In this document: positions 54,483 through 63,882 of the stretch, in pieces
Layout: each line of letters opens with the position of its first letter
Position numbering within the stretch: position 1 is the stretch's first letter
Assembly (NCBI RefSeq): GCF_014697425.1
Contig: NZ_JACJRU010000040.1
Coordinates: 1-64,000, forward strand
Length of the DNA: 64,000 nt
Source: Nostoc sp. FACHB-110
GTDB taxonomy: Bacteria; Cyanobacteriota; Cyanobacteriia; Cyanobacteriales; Nostocaceae
Reading direction: 5' to 3'
The notes under the pieces: model-generated
Databases searched by the model: none
The model's input: only the letters and a program-made list of their open reading frames with translations
Told to the model about the DNA's origin: nothing
Position numbers and translations under genes: made by a program

Positions 54483-54641
54483 ATTAAGCGAAATTTTGTT
54501 ATCTCAAAACTTAAGATAGCGGAAGGCTGCACATTCCACAAAACTTAAGGGTCAAAAAATCAGATTTCATTGATAATTCTGAGGCTATCAAAGCTGGGGT
54601 TGTTTAGTCTGTAAGTAATTAAAGCCACTTAAAACATACTT

Positions 54642-55442
54642 ATGGATATCTACGGACAAAATGATGCCGCGCAGAATGCTCTGAACAAGTTACGTGAAGG
54701 CACAACTCACGCCAGTGCAGCCCAGAAAATCGCTCAACGAGATTACGCGCAAGCGCAAGCACAAGCAGATAAATGGGAAGCACGGTATCAACTTGCTTTA
54801 AAGGAAGGTCGTGAAGATTTAATTCCTCAAGCAAAGTTTCAAAAAGAACGCTATCAAGCAATAGCTAGTAGGCTGAAAAATCTTGTAGAAGAACAACAAC
54901 CAAAAGTTGAAAATATTAAAAGTAGCTTTAAATCTTGGGAAATAAATATTTCTGAATCAGAGAACAACAAAAAGAAAGTTTTACCGATTGAAGCTAATTC
55001 AGAAGTGGTTTCAAGCTCGGATGGTCTTATTTTCATAAACTTTGAAGATGTTGATCAGGAACTACAGAGGCTTAAAGAAGAATTATTACAACCATCAAAA
55101 CAGCTAAATAAAGCCACAGATAAAAATAATCCTAAAACACTTTTGGCAGTAGCTCTTAGCGAGTTAAGACAAACTCTAAACATTGCTGTTGCTAATCTAG
55201 AAGGTATTCAGAAAGATTATGACAAAGCGCAAGGCGAAGTTAAATTATGGAAAAGTAAGGCTCAGATAGCACTGAATAATAATGACGATAATCTAGCAGT
55301 TAAAGCTGTACTCAAAAACAAAGTTAACAGCAAAATTGCATTGACTCTAAAAACACAGCTTCAGAAGCAGGAAATAACAGTAGGGTTACTTAAACAAAAT
55401 CTTACGGCTTTAGAAAATGTTCTGGAATTATTAGACCCATAA
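54642..55442 (+). CDS. PspA/IM30-like coiled-coil protein with internal duplication
   Basis: The 266-residue protein is mostly alpha-helical and charged. Residues 33-100 (RDYAQAQAQADKWEARYQLA, later QPKVENIKSSFKSWE) and 188-258 (KDYDKAQGEVKLWKSKAQIA, later LLKQNLTALE) are two copies of the long-hairpin segment of the PspA/IM30/Vipp1 family, joined by an acidic linker of about 85 residues. Full-length PspA has a single such hairpin plus an amphipathic N-terminus, which is missing here. It may bind or remodel membranes. It is 65 bp upstream of the J-domain gene and probably cotranscribed. Confidence 0.65.
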   Translation: MDIYGQNDAAQNALNKLREGTTHASAAQKIAQRDYAQAQAQADKWEARYQLALKEGREDLIPQAKFQKERYQAIASRLKNLVEEQQPKVENIKSSFKSWEINISESENNKKKVLPIEANSEVVSSSDGLIFINFEDVDQELQRLKEELLQPSKQLNKATDKNNPKTLLAVALSELRQTLNIAVANLEGIQKDYDKAQGEVKLWKSKAQIALNNNDDNLAVKAVLKNKVNSKIALTLKTQLQKQEITVGLLKQNLTALENVLELLDP

Positions 55443-55507
55443 ATATAGAACAAAAAATAAGATTTATTAGCAAACTCTATTCAAAAAACTTCTGATAGCA
55501 ACAAAAA

Positions 55508-56707
55508 ATGATACAAAACTCTAAAACGGGTGCAGCATTTATCGCTGGAGGAAGCCTAGCGGGTGTAGGCGTTTCTGCTGCCGTTGGCGGAATGGGGTTA
55601 GCAGGTGGGTTTGGTGCTGTGGGTATTGGAACTGCCCCTGTAGTTGGTGCTGGTGCTGTGGTTGGTGCGGCTGTTTATGGTGCTTTCAAGGCGGTAGCTG
55701 TAGGAGATGCGGCGGCTTTTGGTGCAATGGGAATTGGCGCGGTTGGTGGTGTTGGCTTTTCTAGTGTTGTTGGTGGTATGGGTTTAGTTGCACCGAAAAT
55801 CGGTCTGGCGTTTGGTATTGGAACTCTACCAATGGCTGGTGTTGGTGCAGTTTTAGGACTGGCGGCTTATGGTTTTGCTAAGTTATTAGATGAATCTGAG
55901 GTTAAAGAAAGTCCTGCACAACTTTTTGAACGGATGGAAGCAAAAGTTTTGCAGATGGATGACTATAATGCGGCTGTTATAGAGTTAGGTTTATTTTTAT
56001 CGGGTGAGGATCTCAAGCAAAAATTTGCAGCTTTAGAGGTTGAGGAAGAGTTACAGGCGCTGAAAACTGAATTTTCTACTGTCAATAATGAATCAAAAAC
56101 TGTAACTTCAAATCTGGAAATACCTGAAACTTGGAAATGTGTCAAAACTCTTCAGGGACATTTAGCAAGAGTTAATGCGATCGCTATCACTCCTGATGGT
56201 AAGACTTTAGTTAGTGGCAGTGATGATCGACAAATAAATCTCTGGAATCTGCAAACAGGAAAATGGCTTTATACTTTCTCTGGTCAAGCAGAGGCGGTTT
56301 TATCTCTGGCTATCAGTCCTGATAGCAAAATTTTAGCTAGTAGTACTCACAAAACTATCAAACTCTGGCATATCCCAACTGGGAATTTATTACAAACTCT
56401 ACCTGGCTGTAGCCCTATCACCTTCACTCCTGATGGCAAGATGTTGGTAAGTGGTGGTAACGGCGGTAGTATTAACATCTGGAGTCTGCAAGGTCTGAAG
56501 GAATTGAATCTCGATTCTTTACTGCATCAGGAATGGTGGGAAGTTTTAGGTGTAGATTCAACGGCACATTCTCAAGATGTCAAGCTTGCTTACTTGCAAT
56601 TAGCTAGACAATATCATCCTGATATTAATAGTTCTGCAAACGCTAAAGCGGCAATGCAACGAATTAACGAGGCTTATCGACAATTTCAAGCACAACTAAA
56701 GTTTTGA
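55508..56707 (+). CDS. Glycine-rich membrane segment + WD40 + J-domain fusion protein
   Basis: The 399-residue protein has three parts. Residues 12-127 are a Gly/Ala-rich hydrophobic region made of two similar blocks (SAAVGGMGLAGG...GIGTAPVVGAG and SSVVGGMGLVA...GIGTLPMAGVG), likely inserted in a membrane. Residues 216-328 form three WD40-type repeats (GHLARVNAIAITPDGKTLVS...NLWNLQTG). Residues 341-398 form a DnaJ J domain with the HPD motif at 370-372, which activates Hsp70 ATPase. Three WD repeats cannot close a standard propeller. It follows the PspA-like gene. Its role is unknown. Confidence 0.8.
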   Translation: MIQNSKTGAAFIAGGSLAGVGVSAAVGGMGLAGGFGAVGIGTAPVVGAGAVVGAAVYGAFKAVAVGDAAAFGAMGIGAVGGVGFSSVVGGMGLVAPKIGLAFGIGTLPMAGVGAVLGLAAYGFAKLLDESEVKESPAQLFERMEAKVLQMDDYNAAVIELGLFLSGEDLKQKFAALEVEEELQALKTEFSTVNNESKTVTSNLEIPETWKCVKTLQGHLARVNAIAITPDGKTLVSGSDDRQINLWNLQTGKWLYTFSGQAEAVLSLAISPDSKILASSTHKTIKLWHIPTGNLLQTLPGCSPITFTPDGKMLVSGGNGGSINIWSLQGLKELNLDSLLHQEWWEVLGVDSTAHSQDVKLAYLQLARQYHPDINSSANAKAAMQRINEAYRQFQAQLKF

Positions 56708-57463
56708 TGAAGGCGCGATCGCCTTTGCGCTCTACTCTGATAAATATGTGTAATAATTGACAGCTATTTTTGTTTAAAAATTGCCATTATTGTAAATATA
56801 TCCGCCAAAAGAACGGTACAGATAAAATTAAATTAGCCTATATATGTACAAGCTACAGCCAATTTAAATTTTCTGTAAATATTGAGTATTTTTACTCGAT
56901 TTATTTAAGCTTTTGTACCTACTCTTTCCTAAAATCTAACTAGAGTATATTACACCTACATCTTCAGGCATATTGACATTTCAGGCTTTCCAGATACTTA
57001 TGTTGCACATTCTTAAAAAACGTTATAAATTATTAATTTATAGGGGAATAAATACTTTTATAGTTGCCAAAAATAAATCCTCATACGTAAATATACTGAA
57101 AGCTATTTAATCTTTACATCAACATTAAATAGGCTATGAGATATATTGGATTTTGGTAAAAGAAGTTCCCGGCTGAACGACGGAGCCACCAATAATCTAA
57201 AAATATATTTCATATAGCTATTTTAAAAAGTTATTTATTGCTGGAGGTGAATAATAGATGATAGAAATTCACCACAATAATAGTTGAGTAAAGCAGATGA
57301 TTTTACGTTTAGACTGCTGATTTTGAGGCAGTTGATCATAAACTGTTGAAAAATTTATTGCCTGATAAATGCAATATTTTCTCTTTGTTATGATGAGGAT
57401 GGCAGAAATAAAAAGAAGGAGCATCTACCACAAACCGATAACCTTAATGGAGCTTTTTTAGCG
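56708..57463. other. Long AT-rich intergenic region with a possible structured leader
   Basis: No convincing gene is present. A segment at 57164-57260 has a hairpin GGCT-GAACGACGG-AGCC, a longer stem and a strong GGAGGTG followed by an ATG and an eight-codon frame. The rest is AT-rich and may carry the invertase promoter. Confidence 0.45.
57164..57260 (+). promoter_or_regulatory. Candidate structured 5' leader or riboswitch-like element
   Basis: The strand reads CCCGGCTGAACGACGGAGCC, with GGCT/AGCC pairing, then CCACCAATAA, which pairs (one mismatch) with TTATTGCTGG at 57234-57243, and GGAGGTGAATAATAG just before an ATG. The GAACGACGGAGCC...GGTGAAT pattern loosely recalls ydaO-type c-di-AMP leaders, but the conserved 3' half is not visible. 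The invertase ATG is about 200 bp further downstream. Confidence 0.25.
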
Positions 57464-58909
57464 ATGCAAATAGAGAATTTATTAATTGATGAAAGTATAG
57501 AAAAAGCGGCTTTGGAAGCATTAGAAAAATCGATTCTTTATTATCGAGGGCGACCAATTGGTACAGTAGCAGCCTATGATAATTCTGTAGAGGCTCTCAA
57601 TTACGATCAGTGTTTTGTTCGAGATTTTGTTTCTTCTGCCTTAATTTTTCTGGCTAAAGGTAGAACCGATATCGTTCGGAATTTTTTGGAAGAAACTTTA
57701 AAGTTACAACCTAAAGAAAGGCAACTAGATGCTTATAAACCAGGTAGAGGTTTAATTCCGGCTAGCTTTAAAGTTGTCAATGATAATGGTGAAGAATATT
57801 TAGAAGCAGATTTCGGCGAACACGCTATCGCCAGAGTTACGCCTGTTGATTCTTGTTTGTGGTGGATTATTTTATTACGGGCTTACGTTGTCGCTACAAA
57901 AGATTTTTCTATAGCTTATCAGCCAGAATTCCAAAACGGTATTCGGCTGATTATGGAAATTTGTTTGGCGAATCGTTTTGATATGTATCCTACTTTATTA
58001 GTTCCTGACGGTGCTTGTATGATTGACCGTCGTATGGGTATATATGGTCATCCTCTAGAAATTCAAGTTTTATTTTACACGGCAATGCGGGCGGCCCGAG
58101 AACTATTAATTTGTAGTGGCAATCAAGATGTTGTCGCCGCAATTGATAATCGTTTGCCCCTTTTATGCGCTCATATTCGTCAACATTATTGGATAGATAT
58201 TAATCGTCTAAATGCCATTTATCGTTTTAAAAGTGAAGAGTATGGCAAAGCAGCAGTTAATCTATTTAACATCTATGTAGACTCTATTCCCTATTACGAA
58301 TTAGATAAATGGCTACCGAGAAAAGGTGGTTATTTAGCTGGTAATGTCGGCCCTTCACAGCTAGATACGCGATTTTTTGCTTTGGGTAACTTGATGGCAG
58401 TTATTTCAGATTTAGCGACTGAAGAACAGTCACAAGCAATCATGACTTTGATTGAAGAAAGATGGGACGATTTAGTAGGAGATATGCCGATGAAAATCTG
58501 TTTCCCAGCTTTGGAAGATGAAGAGTACAGAATTGTCACTGGATGTGACCCTAAAAATATACCTTGGTCTTATCATAATGCTGGCAGCTGGCCTGTTTTG
58601 ATGTGGATGTTGGCAGCCGCCGCTATTAAAACTGATAGAACAAGTTTAGCCAGAAAAGCTGTAGAAATTGCTCAATCTCGGATTTGTGACGATGAATGGC
58701 CCGAATATTATGATGGCAAAAAAGGCCGATTAATCGGCAAACAAGCTAGGAAATATCAAACTTGGACTATTGCTGGTTTCTTATTAGCTAAAGAATTACT
58801 TAGTGATTCTTCTCACTTACCTTTGGTAAGTTTTGACAAGTTACCTCCAGAGTTAGTTTCTAGAGCCTGTGAGTTTGAAATTGGCAGTGTAAATCCTTAT
58901 GTATCTTGA
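57464..58909 (+). CDS. Alkaline/neutral invertase (GH100)
   Basis: The 481-residue enzyme hydrolyses sucrose to glucose and fructose in the cytosol. The catalytic residues of Anabaena InvA are found at the same positions: Asp188 (CMIDRRMGIYGHPLE) and Glu414 (DDEWPEYYDG). The GH100 fold is an (alpha/alpha)6 barrel, and motifs DQCFVRDF and WSYHNAGSWPVLMW line its pocket. Heterocystous strains have InvA and InvB, and I cannot distinguish them. Sucrose is the carbon carrier to heterocysts, so a role in diazotrophic growth is plausible. A terminator is at 58965-58998. Confidence 0.93.
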   Translation: MQIENLLIDESIEKAALEALEKSILYYRGRPIGTVAAYDNSVEALNYDQCFVRDFVSSALIFLAKGRTDIVRNFLEETLKLQPKERQLDAYKPGRGLIPASFKVVNDNGEEYLEADFGEHAIARVTPVDSCLWWIILLRAYVVATKDFSIAYQPEFQNGIRLIMEICLANRFDMYPTLLVPDGACMIDRRMGIYGHPLEIQVLFYTAMRAARELLICSGNQDVVAAIDNRLPLLCAHIRQHYWIDINRLNAIYRFKSEEYGKAAVNLFNIYVDSIPYYELDKWLPRKGGYLAGNVGPSQLDTRFFALGNLMAVISDLATEEQSQAIMTLIEERWDDLVGDMPMKICFPALEDEEYRIVTGCDPKNIPWSYHNAGSWPVLMWMLAAAAIKTDRTSLARKAVEIAQSRICDDEWPEYYDGKKGRLIGKQARKYQTWTIAGFLLAKELLSDSSHLPLVSFDKLPPELVSRACEFEIGSVNPYVS

Positions 58910-58964
58910 TAGAGATTATAGGGAAAAATAGATTTTATTTTGTTCAGAATGAACAATTTTTGCC

Positions 58965-58998
58965 AAGACCTTTGTAACTAATAAAGGTCTTTTTCATT
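58965..58998 (+). terminator. Terminator of the invertase gene
   Basis: AAGACCTTT (58965-58973) pairs with AAAGGTCTT (58983-58991) and is followed by TTTTCATTTTTC. A smaller stem (TTGTTC/GAACAA) lies just upstream at 58940-58956. Confidence 0.85.
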
Positions 58999-59274
58999 TT
59001 TCACAGACAGAGTTTAAAAAATAAATGCCATAAATTTTGTCTTGATGCGTCACTCTGAATATTTTATGATTATTTAGTTTTGAGAAATTTGATATGGAAA
59101 ATTCTCTTGATTGAGCGGCGATCGCTAGTAAATCTCATCTAGATTTAGTATATTTTTTTACTTTAAACTTACGCTAACTCTAAAAACTGAACAGCAGTAC
59201 AATAGTTGTTTGTCTTCAATCAAATATAATACATTCAACAAACTTTACATTTTTAGTTGTAAAAGTTACGAACA

Positions 59275-59793
59275 ATGGTGCTGTGCTTTTTAATTATTGT
59301 GTGTACTTGTTTAATCACTGGCTATTTTTTATTAAAAGACAGTCAGCGCGACATTGCCCATTTACTAGGCATATTTGGAACTCTTAGCCTGATTTTGGCT
59401 TTAGTTTTAGCTCCTTGGCAGATTTTGATTGTACTATTGCTATCAGGATTGATTAGTACAAATTTTAAATATCGCACAAACAATCTCAACCATATACAAG
59501 TCGAATTTACCCAACAGCCTGTTAACAAAATTAAAGCCGATCATCATTTAATTTATCGTGGTGTTACCTATTTAACTCACTCAAATGGAGTATCCCAATT
59601 ACAAGAAAGCCATCAACTAAGTTATCGAGGAAGTACTTATTTAAGTGGCATAGATTCTCAAGTCCTAACCCCTGAAACAATTCCACCAGAAGCAACCTGT
59701 CAATTGAGATTTAGAGGAAATCCTTATTACATAAATAAAACTACAGTTATCCAAGAAAAAATTACGACAACTTCTTTACCTGTAGCACATTAA
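59275..59793 (+). CDS. Membrane protein with DUF4278 repeats
   Basis: The 172-residue protein has two to three N-terminal membrane helices (CFLIIVCTCLITGYFLL and later LGIFGTLSLILALVLAPW) and a soluble part with three DUF4278-like repeats: HLIYRGVTYL, QLSYRGSTYL and QLRFRGNPYY. DUF4278 (a YRGxxY pattern) is nearly confined to cyanobacteria and its function is unknown. The first ATG is used here without clear Shine-Dalgarno. It precedes rsmB by 170 bp. Confidence 0.75.
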   Translation: MVLCFLIIVCTCLITGYFLLKDSQRDIAHLLGIFGTLSLILALVLAPWQILIVLLLSGLISTNFKYRTNNLNHIQVEFTQQPVNKIKADHHLIYRGVTYLTHSNGVSQLQESHQLSYRGSTYLSGIDSQVLTPETIPPEATCQLRFRGNPYYINKTTVIQEKITTTSLPVAH

Positions 59794-59962
59794 TCAGGTC
59801 GCAAATTATTAATAATAATCTAGTTTTTTAGAAACTCAAAAGTCACCATTATTATGGTTGTTACTGGGAGATATTCTAAAAAATTTGTCAGAATGTAGGT
59901 AAATAATTTTAAAATTTCCCAATCAGATTTTATACATCCCCAAAGACAGGGGAAATGTTTTC

Positions 59963-61312
59963 ATGACTAACGCCCGTCAAATAGCTTTTATGGCCCTGCG
60001 AGATGTTCATAAAGGTGCTTATGCTGATGTTGCTGTCGATAGAGTGTTGCAAAAAGTAAAATTGCCAGATAGCGATCGCCGTTTAGCGACAGAATTAATT
60101 TATGGCAGTGTGAGAAGGCAACGGACTTTAGATGCATTAATTGACCAACTCGCCACAAAAAAATCTCAGCAGCAACCACCCGAACTCCGCACTATCTTAC
60201 ATATAGGTTTGTATCAACTACGTTTTCACGAGCGCATTCCCGCTTCGGCGGCGGTGAACACTACTGTGGAACTCGCTAAACAAAATGGTTTTTCGGGACT
60301 CACAGGTTTTGTCAATGGTTTGCTACGCCAATATCTGCGGCTAGTTGACAATTGTGTTGAACCCCTGAAATTACCAGATAACCCAGTGGAACGTTTGGGA
60401 ATTTTACATAGTTTTCCTGACTGGATTATTCAGATGTGGTTAGACCAAATTGGTGTGGTTGAGACGGAAAAACTCTGTGAGTGGATGAATCAAACACCAA
60501 CAATCGACCTCCGGATCAATCCCCTCCGCACTAATTTAGAGGAAGTAGAAGCAGCTTTAACATCAGCCGGGATTTTAGTGAGGCGGATTCCTCATTTACC
60601 CCAAGCTTTGCGCTTAATTAGTAGCCCTGGGCCAATTCAAAATTTACCTGGGTTTAGCGAAGGTTGGTGGGTAGTACAAGATAGTAGCGCGCAATTAGTC
60701 AGCCATTTTCTTGACCCCCAACAGGGTGAAGTGGTGATTGATGTTTGTGCTGCACCCGGGGGAAAAACGACCCATATTGCCGAATTAATCCAAGATAACG
60801 GAAAAATTTGGGCTTGCGATCGCACTGCGTCTCGACTGCGGAAACTGCAAGCAAATGCTAAACGCCTCAATTTACACTCCATTCAAATTTGTACTGGTGA
60901 CAGCCGCAATCTGCCGCAATTTTACAATACAGCTGACCGCGTTTTGCTTGACGCACCATGCTCTGGTTTAGGCACTTTGCATCGCCATGCTGATGCACGT
61001 TGGCGACAAACGCCCCAAACTATCCAAGAGCTTTCACTACTGCAACAGCAATTAATATCGCATACGTCAAACTTTATCAAACAGGATGGTGTGCTTGTCT
61101 ATGCTACCTGTACACTGCATCCTGTAGAAAATGAAAATGTGATTTCTCTGTTTTTGGCGGAAAATCCTGGGTGGCAAATTGAGCCTCCTCAGAATGGTAC
61201 GCCTGACTCGATTTATTCTGCACCGCAAGGTTGGCTCAAACTTTGGCCTCATCTGCATGACATGGATGGTTTTTTTATGGTGCGCTTAAGAAAAACCAAT
61301 GATTCCGGGTGA
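59963..61312 (+). CDS. rsmB: 16S rRNA (cytosine-967-C5)-methyltransferase RsmB
   Basis: The 449-residue protein has an N-terminal NusB-like domain (about 1-140) and a C-terminal SAM-dependent m5C methyltransferase domain. Motifs are DVCAAPGGKTTHIAEL (SAM binding), LLDAPCSGLGT (catalytic Cys of motif IV) and YATCTLHPVENE (motif VI Cys). It methylates C967 of 16S rRNA. AGGGGAA lies just upstream of the ATG. It is followed closely by a TerB-type gene. Confidence 0.94.
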   Translation: MTNARQIAFMALRDVHKGAYADVAVDRVLQKVKLPDSDRRLATELIYGSVRRQRTLDALIDQLATKKSQQQPPELRTILHIGLYQLRFHERIPASAAVNTTVELAKQNGFSGLTGFVNGLLRQYLRLVDNCVEPLKLPDNPVERLGILHSFPDWIIQMWLDQIGVVETEKLCEWMNQTPTIDLRINPLRTNLEEVEAALTSAGILVRRIPHLPQALRLISSPGPIQNLPGFSEGWWVVQDSSAQLVSHFLDPQQGEVVIDVCAAPGGKTTHIAELIQDNGKIWACDRTASRLRKLQANAKRLNLHSIQICTGDSRNLPQFYNTADRVLLDAPCSGLGTLHRHADARWRQTPQTIQELSLLQQQLISHTSNFIKQDGVLVYATCTLHPVENENVISLFLAENPGWQIEPPQNGTPDSIYSAPQGWLKLWPHLHDMDGFFMVRLRKTNDSG

Positions 61313-61369
61313 TTACTAACTGGGATTGTACGATTTGATGGAAGCCCCAATCTACCACAGGAGGCAGCA

Positions 61370-61789
61370 ATGGTTACTGATTCCAACGTAAAGAACTTAG
61401 TTAAAATCTTGATTGGAGCCGCTTGGATCGATGGCCAAATTCAGCCTGAAGAACGGCAATATCTCCGTGAAATTGCCCAAGCAAAGGGACTGTCTACCGA
61501 TCCTGAGATTAAGCCTTGGCTTTACGAATTGGTTCCTGTGCAAACAAAAGAATGCTATGCATGGGTAAAGGAATATTTAGGCGATCGCCCTAGCCTAGAA
61601 GATTGTGAAAATCTGATCGAAGCTATCAGTGGCTTAATTTATAGCGATGGTGACGTAGCAATTGAAGAAGCAAGACTCCTGAATAAATTACAGGAGTTAG
61701 CACAAGAGGATGCGACTCAACCCGTTTACAATTCGTTGCTCAAACAAATTCAAACGCTTTATCGTCGTTGGGTTGAAGTGCAAAATTAA
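61370..61789 (+). CDS. TerB-like tellurite resistance family protein
   Basis: The 139-residue helical protein matches the TerB domain: LVKILIGAAWIDGQIQPEERQYLREIAQ and the second half AISGLIYSDGDVAIEEARLLNKL show the acidic metal-binding residues (DGQ and DGD loops). TerB proteins bind metal and are linked to stress and membrane-associated processes. It is 57 bp after rsmB, on the same strand, with AGGAGG before the ATG. Confidence 0.82.
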   Translation: MVTDSNVKNLVKILIGAAWIDGQIQPEERQYLREIAQAKGLSTDPEIKPWLYELVPVQTKECYAWVKEYLGDRPSLEDCENLIEAISGLIYSDGDVAIEEARLLNKLQELAQEDATQPVYNSLLKQIQTLYRRWVEVQN

Positions 61790-61857
61790 ACTTAATAGTC
61801 CACAGTCAAAAGTCTAGATTTGCTATTTTTGACAATTGACCCTTGACTATCAACTAA

Positions 61858-62082
61858 TTATGACTTCGGTTCACCCAGACCCGGAGTTTCTTCTTTCTCA
61901 ACTTTTGGTACGAAGTCTGGACGTTCTTTGCTTTCCCAACCTACTGGACGTTTAGAATTGTACCAAGCAATGGAACCGATGGTAACAGCAGCAATAAAGC
62001 CAACTACATACACTGCTGTGAAAGCTACAGGAAATTGACCGCCTGTTGCCACTGAATCTGCTGCTTGCATTAATATATGCAT
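61858..62082 (-). CDS. Small single-helix membrane protein, conserved in cyanobacteria
   Basis: The 74-residue protein has a short lumen-facing N-terminus, one membrane helix (FPVAFTAVYVVGFIAAVTIGSIAWY) and a polar tail with RPVGWESKERPDFVPKVEKEE. I recognise it as a type common in cyanobacterial genomes, possibly a thylakoid or photosystem-associated small protein, but no name can be given with confidence. AGGAGC lies upstream of the ATG at suitable distance. Start could also be the inner ATG (MQAADS). Confidence 0.65.
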   Translation of the reverse strand: MHILMQAADSVATGGQFPVAFTAVYVVGFIAAVTIGSIAWYNSKRPVGWESKERPDFVPKVEKEETPGLGEPKS

Positions 62083-62245
62083 GAGTATATGCTCCTAATT
62101 TATGTAACACTACTTAAGACACTATAAAATAAGCGTATCACTTACATCTCCCTCAAGTTTGAATTGCTTGGTATTTCAGTGGATACAGGACAGAGGGAAT
62201 AGGGCACTAAGCAAGAGAAAAAAATCAGGTTTTAAAAAAGGGTAC

Positions 62246-62271
62246 AGGGGTATATGTATCCAAAACCCATT
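62246..62271 (+). repeat. 26-bp dispersed repeat (inverted copy of 9033-9058)
   Basis: The sequence matches the reverse complement of 9033-9058 at 25 of 26 positions. Both copies lie in intergenic DNA next to TACACCC/ATACCC-type tracts, indicating a dispersed repeat family. Confidence 0.7.
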
Positions 62272-62302
62272 ATCCCTATACCCTGACACCCAGTCCAGAT
62301 TT

Positions 62303-63370
62303 TTACGTCCAGGCGCGATCGTATTGTACTGGCCAGAGTTTTTCGTGTCCTAGTTGTTTGGCTGCGAAGTGTGGCCAGTAAGGGTTGCGCAGAAGTTCGC
62401 GTCCTAACAAAACTATGTCTGCTGCTTCGGTGCGAATTAGTTTGTCGGCTTGTTCTGGAGAAGTAATTAAACCAACTGCACCTGTAGAGATATTGGCTTC
62501 TCGACGGATACGTTCGGCAAATTGGGTTTGATAACCAGGTTTAACTGGAATACTAATCCCTGGAATAATCCCTCCAGAGGAACAATCAATTAGGTCTACA
62601 CCAAAGGTTTTGAGTTTGTCACACAGTGTAATACTTTGTTCAATGTCCCAGCCTTTATCTACCCAGTCGGTGGCGGAGATGCGAACAAATAAGGGATATC
62701 CTTCTGGTAAGACTTGTTTTACGCCTTGTACAACTTCTAATAAAAGACGAGTCCGATTTTCAAAGCTACCGCCATAATGATCTTGACGATGGTTAGCTAG
62801 GGGTGAGAGAAATTGATGTAGTAGGTAGCCGTGGGCGGCATGAATTTCGATGACTTTGAAGCCTGCTTGTAATGAGCGCTTGGTTGCGGTAATAAAGGCT
62901 TGAATAATTTCTTGTATCCCTTCTAAACTCAAGGCTTCTGGTACTGGGCTATCTTTACTAAATGCGATCGCACTACTCGACACCACAGGCCGCCAACCTT
63001 CTTGAGATTCATCTAGGGCTTTTCCGCCTCGGCTGGGTTTAGCTGTACTGGCTTTTCTCCCGGCATGGGCGAGTTGAATTCCTGCCACTGCACCAAAGTT
63101 ATGAATTAAGGCAACTATTTTCGCTAAAGCTTCTATGTGTTCGTCTGACCAAATACCTAAATCTTGCGGACTAATTCGCCCGCGTGCTTCTATAGCTGCG
63201 GCTTCTGTCAACACTAAACCCGCACCGCCAACTGCACGGGAAGTTAAATGTACTAAATGCCAATCATTTGCATACCCATTTGTACTAGAGTATTGACACA
63301 TGGGTGAAACAGCAATGCGATTGCGAAAGGTGACTTCACGAATACTAAAGGCCTCAAACAGGTGTGCCAT
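62303..63370 (-). CDS. NADH:flavin oxidoreductase, Old Yellow Enzyme (YqjM-like)
   Basis: The 355-residue FMN barrel enzyme reduces activated C=C bonds. It has the YqjM-class start (FRNRIAVSPMCQYSS), the catalytic HAAHGYLLHQFLSP, the FENRTR motif and a phosphate-binding end with TGAVGLI and DIVLLGRELL. The Cys in SPMCQY is the class-specific redox-sensing residue. Substrate is unknown. It is convergent with the TerB gene and divergent from yjbQ. Confidence 0.9.
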   Translation of the reverse strand: MAHLFEAFSIREVTFRNRIAVSPMCQYSSTNGYANDWHLVHLTSRAVGGAGLVLTEAAAIEARGRISPQDLGIWSDEHIEALAKIVALIHNFGAVAGIQLAHAGRKASTAKPSRGGKALDESQEGWRPVVSSSAIAFSKDSPVPEALSLEGIQEIIQAFITATKRSLQAGFKVIEIHAAHGYLLHQFLSPLANHRQDHYGGSFENRTRLLLEVVQGVKQVLPEGYPLFVRISATDWVDKGWDIEQSITLCDKLKTFGVDLIDCSSGGIIPGISIPVKPGYQTQFAERIRREANISTGAVGLITSPEQADKLIRTEAADIVLLGRELLRNPYWPHFAAKQLGHEKLWPVQYDRAWT

Positions 63371-63882
63371 TGGAATAATTTCCTTGACTTGTTAGATTAG
63401 AGAAACTTTTGTTTGGCGTCAATGCTTGAGACTTCAACCTCAAGGGAATGTCCAAAAGCACCAACGCTGTTTTAATTTAATAAATTAACTATTAATTTTT
63501 GTAAAAATACGGGATGTATTAGCAAATCTATAGCGGTTGAGGGAGTGAATTTGTTTACGTTTCCTCAGTGGACTGCGACATTCCCTAGTGCCTTTTTGGG
63601 AATAGTTTATTTTTAGCAATTGTCTACTCGATCTGACTGAAATTTTTACTCAAATTTTAGCTTTTTTGGCAATTTTCGATCAGCGATCGCCACTAATTTC
63701 CACCCCGACAGTTAGCCAATTTAATAATATAGCTAAATTACTGATCAATAATGCTGCTGATTGCCTAAGAAAGTCTATAGAAATATCAAATAATCATGCT
63801 AGCAGAAAATCAAGAGTAGACTTATCTGTGACTCCTCAACGGACTACTATATATTATTAGTGAATAGTTAATTATTGTACAG
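63371..63882. other. Intergenic region before yjbQ
   Basis: The 512-bp gap holds AT-rich DNA with a weak hairpin (ATTCCC/GGGAAT at 63580-63603). A frame at 63666-63860 starting with TTG lacks recognisable content and is not called. Confidence 0.35.

Noticed and set aside
63666..63860. 64-residue frame upstream of yjbQ
   Set aside because: TTG start without Shine-Dalgarno, no domain, and low-complexity composition.
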